Shown here piece after piece: positions 33,601 through 46,200 of a stretch of 64,000 nucleotides of DNA. Under the pieces are notes generated by a model. The model was not told the DNA's origin. It ran no database searches and saw nothing but the letters and a program-made list of their open reading frames with translations. The position numbers and the translations under genes are program-made. Origin of the DNA: Camarhynchus parvulus (taxonomy: Eukaryota; Chordata; Aves; Passeriformes; Thraupidae); the NCBI RefSeq assembly GCF_901933205.1, contig NC_044584.1, positions 10,953,001 to 11,017,000 on the forward strand, written 5' to 3'. Each line of letters begins with the position of its first letter. The first letter of the stretch is position 1.

Positions 33601-36005
33601 TTATTCACTCTTTGCAATATTGGCAGAAAGATCCAAGCCAGGCTGCTTCTGTGGTAAACTTCCATTAGCATCTTGCTTCCTCATCTGAGCCCTGTGTACA
33701 TGAGAAAAGAATGGTTTTATTGTCTGTTCCTTCCTATTATTGTCTTTTAACTTTTTGCTCAACAAAGCAGAGTTTTTGAGATCTCCCAGACATGTTTATA
33801 TCTGCTGCTGGTCTACCTAAGCTTTTCTCAAAAGACAGAGGAACAAAAAATAGACAGTGTTACCTGGTTTAACATCAAAGCTGTAGTTAAATGGGGCTGA
33901 TGTGTAGGATGGATTATGCATTTGGATATGCTATGGAAAATAGAAGTCTTCTGGGACTGGTGGGTAGTGTTGTGGATGTGGCAGCATGCCCTGAAACTGG
34001 GCTTTGCACCATGCTTTTGTCACTCTGCTGCCATCTCAGGCAGCTTTGTGTGTCCTCAAGAGCTGTGCAAACACAGCTGTGCTGAAGGAGCTAACTGAGG
34101 AAGCCTGCAAGAGAGCAGCTGTGATTTTTCTTCTTGCTCTTCCCCATGGCACAGTCATTACTATGGTTCTTTCCCTGGCAGGTATTTCAGGGGGCCACAG
34201 GTGGCACTCCAGCACAGCCTGCTGCTGCCTCCTGCTCTCAGCTGCCTGACTGAGGCAAGGCTGACTGAAACAGGCCTCCAAAGTCCTGAGAGGCACAACT
34301 GGCAGCTTACACAGTGCACTATCCTACAAAACCTGTTATTTTTATTTTGACCACACTGTTCTTTTCATGTACTTCTCTGCCTATCCCAAATCTAAAATGA
34401 ATTTTGTTCCCTTACTCTACAAATGCAGGTAAGCAGAGATAGCTGGGTCATCATGAAGGAAAAACTGCAAAAGGTTCATCTCCTACACAAAGTTCAACTT
34501 AGCAGTAGGTTTTGGTGATGTTTAAAGCAATACACTGGAGTGAGACAAAGGTGTATTTTACTGCCTGATGTCATGTTGTGTTCGCATGTGCACATTTAAA
34601 GACCATTTGTGCTTCCTCTGTCCCAAATAGGGAAAAGGACGTGAATTAATGCTCATTAGAAATACCTATCAATGACCAGACAGCTGCATGCTGCATTTTA
34701 AGCCATAAGGGCAGCCCAAGATTCAAAGTATTCAAGAAACATTGGTAAACTAAGCAACAGCGGCTCATTTAGAAAAAAAATTGAAGCAATGAATGCAATA
34801 GCACAGTTGCAGAGTTTGAAATCCAAGCATGGATCAACACATCCATACTCACCTTGATGCACACCAGTAGTTGACCAGAGTTGAAAGTGCAACGTAAGAA
34901 ACACTCAGCACTCCAGAAACTCCCAGGGACAGGGCTCCCAGGCCACACAGCACACACAGGAGGGCTATGCCCCCTATGGCTATGACAACACCTGAAAAAC
35001 CAGCGCTCTGTTATTTAAACAAGCCTGTACAAATAGAAGAGCTGACATTCTACCATAACCCCAATTTTAAACAATTTGGGAAAACCATCTTCCTCACTCA
35101 TCTGGGTAGCCTCCTTAAAAGCTATGCATGCTCAAGATAACTGGTTTAGGCATATCCTGGTGGCTGAGATTAGAAAGGAAAATAGGATTTCCCCTGTATA
35201 GACTCCACTTAATTAGATTACTATTCTTGTGTTAAGAGTTTTACTACTGCTGAGACTTGAGAACTACACGCAGAAATCCTCAATTGCTAGGACTCAAACT
35301 TCCAGAAGGAAAAATTAAAAAGGCAAAAGATAACATGCCTTAAAAGGGAATAGGTAAGTACATCCATGAATGTATACAGTACCTTCCATGACTATCACAC
35401 CAATACAGGCCATTACAGCTGTTGTAACAACAAAAACCAGGAAAAATCCAACAGGAATAGCTGACACTGCAATAAACATCAGGAGTGATAAGGCAACAAA
35501 AGGATGGTCATCTAAATATTGGCCAACACGAGAATTCATAAAGGCAACAACCTGCAGATGAAAGAAAAATGTTTTAGATTTTTTAAATCTCTTGTCACAG
35601 ACACCTTTCACAGATCAATGCTACTGTAGTGAACCACAGGTAGGACAGATCTTTTGTCAGTCTGCAGCTGGAAGAGGGAACACCTCTTGCCTCTTTGTTT
35701 AAAAAGAATGGGGCCTTGCTCTACTATCTTAAAGGGTTATGCCAGTAAAACACAAAAATGCAAAACAGGTTTCCCTCTTTCTTGACTGAAGGTTGGGAGG
35801 ATAGGCCTTCCCCTAGGCCTTACAGTGTTCATTAAAAAAATAGGGAGTGCATTTAAATAAACCAGGGTGTGATATCCTGATAGTTACAAAAGGAAGAGCT
35901 TTATAAACATATAAAATTACAGTCCAGACCCACATTTGCGTTGCTGTGGATGATCTGCATCACGGAGTGCCATTGCTTCTGTAGTTCCTGCATTTCTTTA
36001 GACAT
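33601..36005 (-). CDS. LDAF1: LDAF1 (TMEM159/promethin): lipid droplet assembly factor 1
   Basis: Small endoplasmic-reticulum and lipid-droplet membrane protein that works with seipin at sites of droplet formation. Four coding exons on the minus strand: 36005-35934 (24 aa, AAT|gtgggt), 35551-35383 (56 codons plus 1 nt), 34991-34853 and 33691-33601 (TAA). They total 471 bases, giving 156 aa (human 161). A short N-terminal amphipathic segment containing MQELQKQW precedes the conserved VVAFMNSRVGQYLDDHPF block. Two long hydrophobic stretches follow (about residues 43-80 and 81-120), giving the hairpin topology of the family. A polar tail of about 30 residues ends the protein. The first coding exon has 64 bases of 5' UTR (acceptor at 36070). 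The gene is convergent with ZP2 and divergent from DNAH3. Confidence 0.95.
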
Positions 36006-36639
36006 GTTATTAATCCTCAGCCACGACCTCTTCTGAACAGCCAGTTCTCACTCTGCTATCCAATTTCCCCTAAAATTAAGGTACAATTAGTAACAGGCTA
36101 ATACAGACACTTTTTGAAAATGTTCCCTTTGTATAAAGAGAGAATACAGGTTTCAGCTGAAATGATACACAGTCTAAATCATTACTTTTAAGAAAAGCAC
36201 ATCAAATGTAGAGGGCTTGTCCCTGCAAGCTCTTCTGAAACTCCCACAGCCGAGCAGCAAGATACAGACGACTCTTACCTTCTTCCTTTGTAACATTAAC
36301 CCCGTGCTTACCCGTCAGGGTAATCACTTACCAGTAAAAACATCACTTCTAACCACCTGCATGGACAATTTGTTGCTATGGGTTCTGGAAACCGGTAACA
36401 CACTAATGACACTCATTTCTGCGAGTATCCTTGTGCTCAGCATCGAGAGCATACCCCACACAGCTTCAAAACTCGGCGTATTAAGGCAAAATGCTTTCAG
36501 ATGCTCTGCACATATTGAATGGTGTCAGTTTCAGAGAAACCTCAGCTCAGTAATCTCCCTGAAAATTCCAGCTGTTGTTGCAGGGGGACCCTTACAAGGG
36601 GCAGGTTAGAGGATGCATCTTGCTGTTTGCTACCCCGAG

Positions 36640-37250
36640 CAGCCAGGGCGCCGGTGTCCCCGCCGTGCCCCCGCACACACACGGGCCCTCCCGGGCACAC
36701 TGTCACACACTGTCACACACAGCGGGTGAGCCCCGGCAGCGCCGGGCAGGAGCTGCCCGCGGGGCGCGCCCGAGCCCGGGCGTTACCTCGGCCACCGCCC
36801 GCGGCCTGCACCGGCACCCAGCACCGCGGCCAGGGCACAGCGATCACCCCCCAACCACCCCCACGAACCAGCGCCCCGGGCCGACAGCGGCTCCCCGGCG
36901 TGTGTCCCCCGCAGGTAATGGGGGTCACGGCCCCGCTCCAGCAGCGCTGCCGGGCCGCGGCCCTCCCGCTCAGCCGGGCAGTGCCGGAGCCCGGGCTGGC
37001 GGAGCGGGGCGGCGCCGGCCCCGGCAATGTCCCCTCACCTGCGGCTGCCGCCCGCCGGGCCGCGGCCCCCTCGGCCGCTCGCCCCCGGCTGCCGGGCCTG
37101 CCGGGCTGGGGGAGCGCCGCTCTCCCGCCGCTGTCTCCTCCCCGCGGGGGCCGGGCAGGGCCCGCCTGTGGCGGCGCAGCGCGGCCGTGGGCGTGCGGCT
37201 CTCGGGCCGGGCTGCAAAGGCCGCTGGGGCTGGCGGCGGTGCGTGATGCC
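36640..37250. promoter_or_regulatory. CpG island, LDAF1 (and possibly DNAH3) promoter
   Basis: GC- and CpG-rich block about 0.65 kb upstream of the first LDAF1 coding exon. On the minus strand it offers good splice donors, CGCAG|gtgagg (exon side at 37039) and CGAG|gtaacg near 36786, either of which could end an untranslated LDAF1 exon 1 that splices to the acceptor at 36070. DNAH3 lies on the other side in divergent orientation. Long open frames through the island are a consequence of its base composition. Confidence 0.7.
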
Positions 37251-37299
37251 CCTCGGGTGTCCTATCGCGTCCCCCTTGCTGTCCTGCCCTTCACCCCGA

Positions 37300-40209
37300 C
37301 CCTACCTCAGCCGCTCAGTCCGGGCACCCTCATGAGTGTCCGTCCTAGAGGTTTGTGTTGGTTTAGGACATGCAGCCTGGAGCTTTTTGGAATGGAGGAC
37401 GGAAAATGAGGGTATCTGCGGTCTCCGTGCCGCTGTGGAGGCGTGCAGAGGCTGCTCGGCCCCGGTGGCAGCAGTCGCTCCGTGGGTGTCTGCAATGCCA
37501 CCGTCCCCAGGCTGGCAGGCAGCTCGCAGCGAGCTGGGAGTGTTCGGTGACGCCGTGAGGAGCGCTGGAACAGCCGCTGTGGGACGCCTCACCTGGCTCC
37601 GCCACCTTCCCCCGTCCCGGTGGCTGTTCCCACACGTTCCCACCTTGTCCTGCTGCCTCCGGGTGTTTTGGTGCCCACGTGGCAAACCTGTTCGGGGAGA
37701 TGTGCCATGTGAGGAGTAATTGCGTTCGGAATCCAGCCGGGTTTTCAGCAAAAGCAATGCGGCTGCAGTGCCTGAGCCTTTGGCCGGGACTGTTCTCGGC
37801 AGCGATGCCCGGTGAGGTGTGTCGCACGATGATTTGGCCTGGCTGTTCTCCAGAGCCATCATGAGGGTGTGAGCAGGCAAGCCTGAGGTTCAGTGAATTC
37901 CCAGCTTCTGCTATTCTGATTGTTTTCATGCTGTAAATTGCAATCAGAAATGAGTTAAATATTCATGTTTCTCGTGCCTGCTTTAATCGTTTAATTGGTG
38001 ACGCCTATGAGGGTATTACAAAATGGATGTTAACGGTTTCATGATTATTTTTTTAAAGGCAACAAAATAAATAACATGTTTCATTTGGAAATTAATGCAA
38101 AAAGAGGTTTTATGAAGTATGGGGGTTAGACTTCTTACACTGTTGGAACTCTGTGTCTTTGAGGTGCTGATTTCAATGATCTCTTCAGATACCAGGATTT
38201 GTGTAGACAGAAGGAATAGGATTTCCATATTAACACATATTTGGACTGTCGGGTCTAAAAGCCTAGCACAAGATACCTGCAACAAGAGGATGGTCAAGGC
38301 AAGTGTATTTTGCTTAAGCTCTTACTATGTTCATCTCTTATATTATTAAAGTGCATATTGGATTGATATTCCTGGTGCGCTAAGGGTATATAATAATAAA
38401 TCTGTTGGTTTGTATACTTTTTAAAAAAGTGAACATAGGGAAAACTTACTGGCAGAATTGCAATGTGACATAACTCAGTGATAATGGCACTATAAAGTTT
38501 AATGGAGCTGAGTTTAAAGTATACTGGAGATTTTAAGTTTCTGGCTGTTTTCAAGCATGCCATAGCTGCAGTTTTGAAGATAGTCTCATAGTCCTTAGAA
38601 ATTATTTTCTTGCTATGCATAATTATCTCTTCTGCTAAAAATTCATATATAATCTTCCTCTATACAAAACAACTGGTTTTAATGTTTTTCAAGCAGCAGA
38701 GACAAGTTATTCAACTTAGAAGGGCATGCATATAAGAGCATCCAAGTTGATGTGCACAGAGGAACAGTAGTTACTCTTAACTGCTGCTTAATTGAGCTTG
38801 TCTTCATGCCAGTGTCAGCTCCAATTAGCAGGAAAATATTCATGTTGCAAACCAGCACTGAAGTATTTGGAGACTTACAGCACACATTAGCCAAGCAATT
38901 ACCAGCAGCAGCAGTGCTGATTTTGTACCCTGCGCTGCTGGCCCGTGTTTAAAGAACAGTGGCCAACAACAATGTTCCACTTGTAGGTGGTGTAAGGGCA
39001 AGGCATAAGGAAAACTGTGCAGTTAACTCAGGGATATCAGCCATTCTCACAGCTCGCAGAAAACTGGATGAAAATAGCAAAGATGATGGGAAAAGGTTTA
39101 AACTTGAACTCTTGTTGCACTGGCAGAAGATGTACACAGCCCTCTTGAGGGTAGCTATTAAGAGACTATGCTAGATGTCATGTTGGATGGTTGTAATTCC
39201 CATTTGTGGAAGAATGTGATGGAAGACTCAGGATGTAGTGATGACTGAGTGGGAGGCAAGTGCCTACAGGCTTAGAGGAATAGAGACTATCCCGCCTGCT
39301 GTGTTCAGATCTTCAGGGAGTTTGATTCTGAATGGTGGAAAAGTGGTAGAGGTGTTTGGATTCAAGATTTTGACTCTTGAATATTATTTTCCAATTCTTC
39401 TTAAGAAGATTTGGGTTTATAGAGCATTTACTGCTCTGGGAGCTCTGTGCAGTGCTTTCATGCAAAAGTTAGAATATTTCAGGTATCTCAGGACTACATT
39501 TTTTCATAACTTTCAGAGGTAAAAGGAGCCTGTACAGTTCCTCATTGGTTCCACAACTGAATCTCCCTGAGCACAGCTTGGCACAACACTGAAAGGGGCT
39601 GTTTCCTCTCTGCTGGGAGAGGAGGGAATTCTGTCTCCAAGCACTAACTATGCTGTAGCTGGGGCAACCAAGCTGAGGACTGAAAGGCGGTGTCAGAGCA
39701 GTTCACCAAGCTGTGACAGGCAGAGGGACTGGTAACAAGGGCACCTGCAGGTAGTACCTGCCCTTACCCTGCTCACCTGTGCATCCTGTGGATGTGAGAG
39801 GCATGCAGGGTGTCTCTCTCTTTCTCTTTCCCATTCATTTTGACTTGGGCTTGTTCTTCTTGGCAATTAATGTGTGGTTCTGCTGTAAAACACAGCTGGG
39901 GGGCCCAGGGTCCCTGGGGCATTAGAAGAGAACAGGCAGCAGGGAGGAGACTGGTGTTGGAGGAAGTGGGAAGGGCAGGGTTTAAGAAAGTCTTGCTTGA
40001 AGAATATCTGAGGGGAGTTAAAAAGATTAAGGTGAAAAGTGAGCTTGAGAGGAATGGTGAAAAAAAGAGCATGGAGGTTTGGAGGAAGAGAGAGCTTATT
40101 GTTGTAAACAGGGAATGTGAGAGCTGATTTTTCTTTGTCCTGGCAACTGGGATAGAAGCTGATTGACACCTTGTGTAGTACCTGAAATGAATCTCTCATT
40201 CTTTTCCAG
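37300..40209 (+). other. Region expected to hold the first exon(s) of DNAH3
   Basis: The first DNAH3 exon I can place (40210) starts with one base of a split codon, so at least one exon ending in phase 2 must lie upstream. I could not choose among the possible ATG-plus-donor combinations in this 2.9 kb. Nothing else recognisable is present. Confidence 0.5.
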
Positions 40210-43200
40210 TGCATGTAACCAGGATGTTCACACAGAGGAAGAGGACCAAAAAATTCTAAGCAAACGGAAAAGTCAGAACAAACTAAAGCCAACAGAGAGC
40301 CCGAGTCTCCTGAGGGTGAGTTCCTTCTGCTGTGACTGTGAAAGATGAATAACTTTGTCAAAACTTCAGATGCAATTGGCCATTACTAGTGGTTAGTGGT
40401 TTGATATGGGAAGAAAGCTTATTAAAAGACACAATGTTCTTGTTAAATATTCTTTGGACTTAATCCTTTGTAACGTACTTTTTATTAAGGATTTCTTTGT
40501 TCAAATATTAGGAGTTTGAAATGTTACTTGGCATATAAGTCAGGAGTTGTTTTAGGATGAATGATGGCTTTTTTAATGACTCTTCTACCTTTAAGAATGA
40601 ATGAATGGATATCCTAATGAACTGTATCATTTATTCATTTTTAAAGTACCCTAAGGCCCAATCCTTTAGTCATTAATCAAGAGGAATTCTTGCTCTCTTT
40701 AATGAGTTATGTCTGGCAGTGATAATGTCTTTATTTCTGTGTGTGTGCAGGCATGCTGAGGAATACCAAAGAGGTAAATCAAATCAGTCCTTTCTCAAAT
40801 TTTATTTCTAAATGGGCTCTACTTTGAAGAGGACACAATTTTGTCTGATAGAAACTACGTTCCAGCAGCCTCGTTTTTCAGTGATACCTCAGAAAGCAAT
40901 AACCATTTGCTGAAAGTGTGTTAAAATTATGTAAAAAAAAGATTGTATCTTATTCAAACATAATTGTATTGGGTAATAACTTCCTTTTCCATGGTGATTT
41001 AACTCACTGGTGCTCACATACAACACACTTCCACCTCCTTTTTCTCATAGTGTCACTATGTGTTCAGGAAATTGTTCTTTGTGAATCTCCTAAACAAGTT
41101 TGATTTAGGAAACTCAGAACAGACTATGGGTGAGGCTTTGGCCTATACTGAGGAAGGTTGCCATCCAAAAGCATCTTAAACACTGTGAGGTTTAATAATT
41201 TTGTGAATATATCCTGACAGAACTTTGTATGGCATCCTGGAGGCCGTGTCAAAGTATTGTCACCTTGAAGAGGTGAAACATAATCCTAAAACATGTCAGA
41301 TATCCTGACATTTGTAGTACAACACTTTGCAGAGTACTTGTGAGCAATTTTTTCTCCCAGCAGCATCCTGGTAATAGCTTCTTCTATAATTGGCTCCTTG
41401 TAGACATTAAAAAAATCTAGAGGGTTTTTTTCACCTCCCCAGTAATACAGTTCACACAACTTGGACTGTTTCACTGTCAATTTGTCAGTCGGGTAGGATT
41501 TAATATTCTAATGTCCAGAGTTTATACCATTACAAATTCCATGTGGAGTTTTTAGTATGATGTAAAGTATTTAACTGATTTTAAGTCGTTTTCAGGGATA
41601 TAAAAATAAGATTTTTTTTAAACTGGCATTTGCTAGTGTTTAGAAGTTTTATAAAATGACTGCAAAAAACATGTTTTGATGAGGAACCCACCACAAAGAA
41701 TGGCTGTTTCCTTAAAATTCAAAAAGTTGCCATATGTAAGTTTTGATGAAAACTGAAGGACTCTGTTCCTTCTTCATTAATCTTTTTTGAAACAAAGTAT
41801 TTCATAAACGTCTTTGAGGTTGCTTTTCATTTCTGTCTAGTCAGAAGACAATTCCATGTGCAATATGAGTCGTCGAAAGCAGTCAGTGAAATTATCGTTC
41901 CAGCGCACACCTACACCTGCTTCTGCTTCTGCTTCTGCTTCAGATGCACCTGCAGACTTGTATGAGGTATGTGCTCTCTCCCCTGCTGCCAGGGTATGTA
42001 CACATTCCATCTGCTGGCAAATTCCCATTTCTTCCAATGGGGTTTAGTGGGCATGGTGGTACTAGGTCAAAGGTTGAACTTGATGGCCTTGGAGATCTTT
42101 TCCAGCCTTAATGAACCAATGATTCCAAGTATATTCATTGTATCTCCTGTACTTTTATCTCTGAGGATATTTTGAGGCATGCATCCCACTTGCCTGTGAG
42201 CTATCTTGGTAAAGTTCAGGCATCAGGACTGATGAAAAGCCCATCAATAAGTCACCTCAGAAAACATGGAATGAACAGACAAAAGAAACCTATTACAAAT
42301 CCTTACTGTGATGTGAAAGAATGACAAGAGCTGAATTTGTTAACTTGTACTATTCTTCAGCTATTACAAGGATTGAGTGTTCAAAGTGGATAAGTAATTA
42401 ACAAAGGCCTAAGGTATAGGAATTTTCTAAATCTAAGCAAATATAAGGAGAAGAAAAGAAGCAAGATAGAGATGTGGGGGAGTAGAAAGAACTAGATCAT
42501 GTACCATCTTCTCTTATTTATAAAAAAATACCTTGATTATGCAAAAAAAACCACCAAACCCTGAGTACAACTGAAGTGTTCTGTAAAATTATCCTTATTC
42601 ATGTGGAGAGCACAGTGATCTAAAAATGGATGGATGGTCTGACCTATGTATTTGCTTTTTGTACTAATTGGTGTTTAATCCTGTTCTAGCCCTAAGAAGG
42701 CTTTTTAAATTACTGTGCTTTGTAAAACTTTTGCTTTTTTTTTTTCCAATTTCAGCTTGTCCTTCAGAAGGCCCGTTATCCTCCTTTGATGCAGGAGTCA
42801 TCATGGACTTTGGCAGCTCCCTTCAAAGAACAGCCGCACTACCGAAGTCCCAGTGACTCCATAGCTAATAACTACACTCCTACTGCACGGGATTTAAAAT
42901 TAAAAAATATAAAAAAAATGAAGTCCTTTTCAATGATAGAAATAACACAGCCTTCACTGTGTATCCATATTTGAATCTGTTTATATGTTCAGAGTCAGTA
43001 TAGACAAATTTGCCAGTACATGCATAACTTCAATAAATGTTTCACATTTACTAGTTAGGTTCATCCCTCCAAATAATCACATACAGTGCTTCTCTGTGAC
43101 ATTGTATTTTTTTCTTATTTCATTATGTGATTAATTATCTTAGCTCTGTTTTTCACCAATATGAAATATTTATTTGAAAAAGATGTCTGTATGTGATTTT

Positions 43201-46200
43201 TCTTAACTGAGATTTAAAGCTGCAGGGAAAAAGAGGCGATGGAGTTCTGACAGGTAATGTACTGTAATGGTTTAAAGATACAAATTATTACAGTAAATCT
43301 GGTTTCAGTTGTGATTTAATATTTCTTTTTACTGAATGCTGTGTTAAGCATCCAAGCATGAGAATGTAAGGCCCTACAAAAAATGTATGTGCATCAAGAC
43401 TGGCTTTTGAGTCATACGATTTTAATAAGATAATCACATGAAAATACATTATGATATTGGGTAACCTAAATAACTGTCCTAGTAGGTTTGACTCTGATAG
43501 AACTGCTCATAAAATACTGCCTGTCTGAGTGATACTGGTCAGTTGTAAGGTTTGCATGCTTGCATCCTTTATATTAAAGTAGTATATTGGATTATGCAAT
43601 TTTAATGAGAGTTTTTTATTGAATAATTGAAATACTTCCATAGGTCATACTTGTCCTCAGTGTGGCACAAGTGGTTTATATAATCTGTGTCATACATTAC
43701 TGCTTCTTTATTCACTGAACTTGTATTCTTTTTTTCAAAAGTTCTTTGTTAAAGAATGTGAGTCGCATTTCACTGAGTGTACCTGCTCATACACCAGAGC
43801 TGCATGTCATAAATTATACAAACAACCAGCCACTGACCCCAGAAGAACAATTTGCTCTCATGGATTTACATGAGAAGGAGATAAGTAAGCGAGAAAAGAT
43901 ACCTTCAAGTGATGATTTAGAGGTATTTATATAATTTCTTTTTAAGATGAAAGTAGCAGCAGTAATCATCTGAAAGATATCTAGAAACTGTTTACTAAAG
44001 GGAAGCTCAGAAAAGCAGGCAGTACATGAGGATTAGGAGATGTAAATACTCAGTATAGCAAACTGCTGTTAAATATTGTCAACTCTTTCATTTGTTTGTA
44101 GCTACCCTGATTTTTGTTGTAAAGGCTTTGCGAGTTAAGTATCTTCCCAAATTCTTAACCTCTCATGTTCTCTAGTACTTTTTTGATCAGTAATTTAATA
44201 TGCTGAACTGAGTTCCAGTGGTCTATGTGCTTGCATCAACACCAGTGGAAGTATTGTAAAAGATGTCAGTGCTTTAAAAGGAGCATAGGTAGATACCCCA
44301 AATCCATTCTATTCAAACACCTTTCAATTACAGAAAAGTGATAGAAAAAGCTAAAAATACTTTGTAGTAATTAATTATCTGTCACAAAATTCATACAATA
44401 AGCGTAATCTTTTAAACATTTTTTAGCGGTACTGTCACTACATACATAATGGAGTGCGAGAAGACATGCTGGCACCTCAGGATAAGGAAGTGGTGAATAA
44501 AATTTTAAAACACTTTCCAACTCACGTTTTTCCTGGCCCAGAGCCGGAGAAATTCCTGGCACGTTTGAAAGGAGAGATTAGGAAAGATTATCGTATCAGC
44601 ATCATGAAAGCCATTGGTAAGACTCACAATCTCTGAGCAGTTCCAACTATGTAGACATTTACTGCACTTTGAAAATGAATCTCCTTCTATTCTTAGCATT
44701 CCTTTGGGAATCTTAGAATTCCTTTGGGATCAGTAGAACTACAGTAGATCTCTGAGAGAAAATAACCTGTGATCATGCTATACAGCATTCAACAATTTCA
44801 ACAAATATCTATTTATGAAACCTTACATCCCATCAGGTGGAGAGATGGAATGAAAAATTGTTTCTCCTGTCTCCTGTTTTTAGAATCAGGACCAATTATC
44901 TTCCCCCCCCCCCTTAATAATTTTAGAGTTAAATTTGTGATTATATAACTATATGACTATGTTAGTTTTAAATGTGCAGAATTCTACTTCTTCCTGAACT
45001 ACGAAGATACAGTGGTTTTGAATGTAGGTTTTGGCTATATATGCAGTCTAACCATGATATATATGATTTGTTCTAGTTGATTATATCTTGTTGGATCCAG
45101 CTGAGAGGAAGAGACTTTCTATTCAAAGCACCCCACGCCCTTTTCCCCGGAGAATTGTCTGTGCACCAGTCCCATGGCACAGCTCTTACAAAGAATCAAA
45201 AAGTTGGAATGAAAGCAATCTGTTCATAGTGAATTCAATGATGCCCACTTTGCAAGAGCTCTGGCTTTCTCAGTAAGATGGCTTGTTCATAGGACCTTAA
45301 TGAAATGTAGCATGTTTTTATTTAATGATTTGGTTAGAGTGCATCTGCTGACTTCTCTACAGAGAATCCTGGGGGAGCCACAAGATAGAAAGTGGTAAAA
45401 TATGTCTATTTTCTAAATAGTTCTTGTTTTTTGAGCCTTTAAGAATTTCAGCATAAAATGATTGTTTCCTGCAATCACTGAATGAACATGTGTTATATGA
45501 TATGAAAAGATCATCCCCTTTGTTAAAAAATGCTATGCCTAAATTAAGATCCAGTGCTCAAGTAAATGTTGATTTGGAATTCTCATCATGGTTGCTGTTA
45601 TGAACAAAATTAATTCTTAAAATTGAATATCTTTCAAATGTTTGTAGTTGAATTTGCCCTGGGGACACTTAAAAATTGAGATGTGTTATCTTAGCAAGAT
45701 ATTATGGTAATTAGTAATTCTGAGAGCTGTTTTTGCATTTAAGAAACATTTGCAGGAATTTAAGCTTGTATGTTACATACTGTGATATTTGCCATGCTGC
45801 TGAAATTTCATTTTTTTTCCCCATAGAGTAGTCAGGATAGCTACTTAATAATACGGAATAGAAGCAGTAGGTTTCATTCTGTATGTTCTTTAAGGAATGG
45901 ATACACTAATGAATCTAGGAAAAGGAGAAGGCAATTTTAGCAAAGAATTAAGAGTTTTAGATACAGCAAGTACAACTAAAATTTGTGAAACCCTTTATGT
46001 TTATTGATAGAAAAACCCAATCAGAAATGCACTTGTTGGATGGCTTGGCGATGGAGTGATACTTATAAATGAAATTACATTTTTAGTGTTTATAACACAC
46101 TTGAGGCCTTCCAGACTATATTTCATGGATGTTTTTTTTTTTAAACAGTATTCCCTGAGGATCTCCTCTGTGTTCCCCTCTCCTAGGTACAGCCACCTGC

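Noticed and set aside
36519..37409. 296-codon open frame in the LDAF1 CpG island
   Set aside because: Same reason: Ala/Pro/Arg-rich translation with no domain. An internal start MGVTAP loosely resembles the human DNAH3 start, but no donor gives the phase 2 needed to reach exon 40210.
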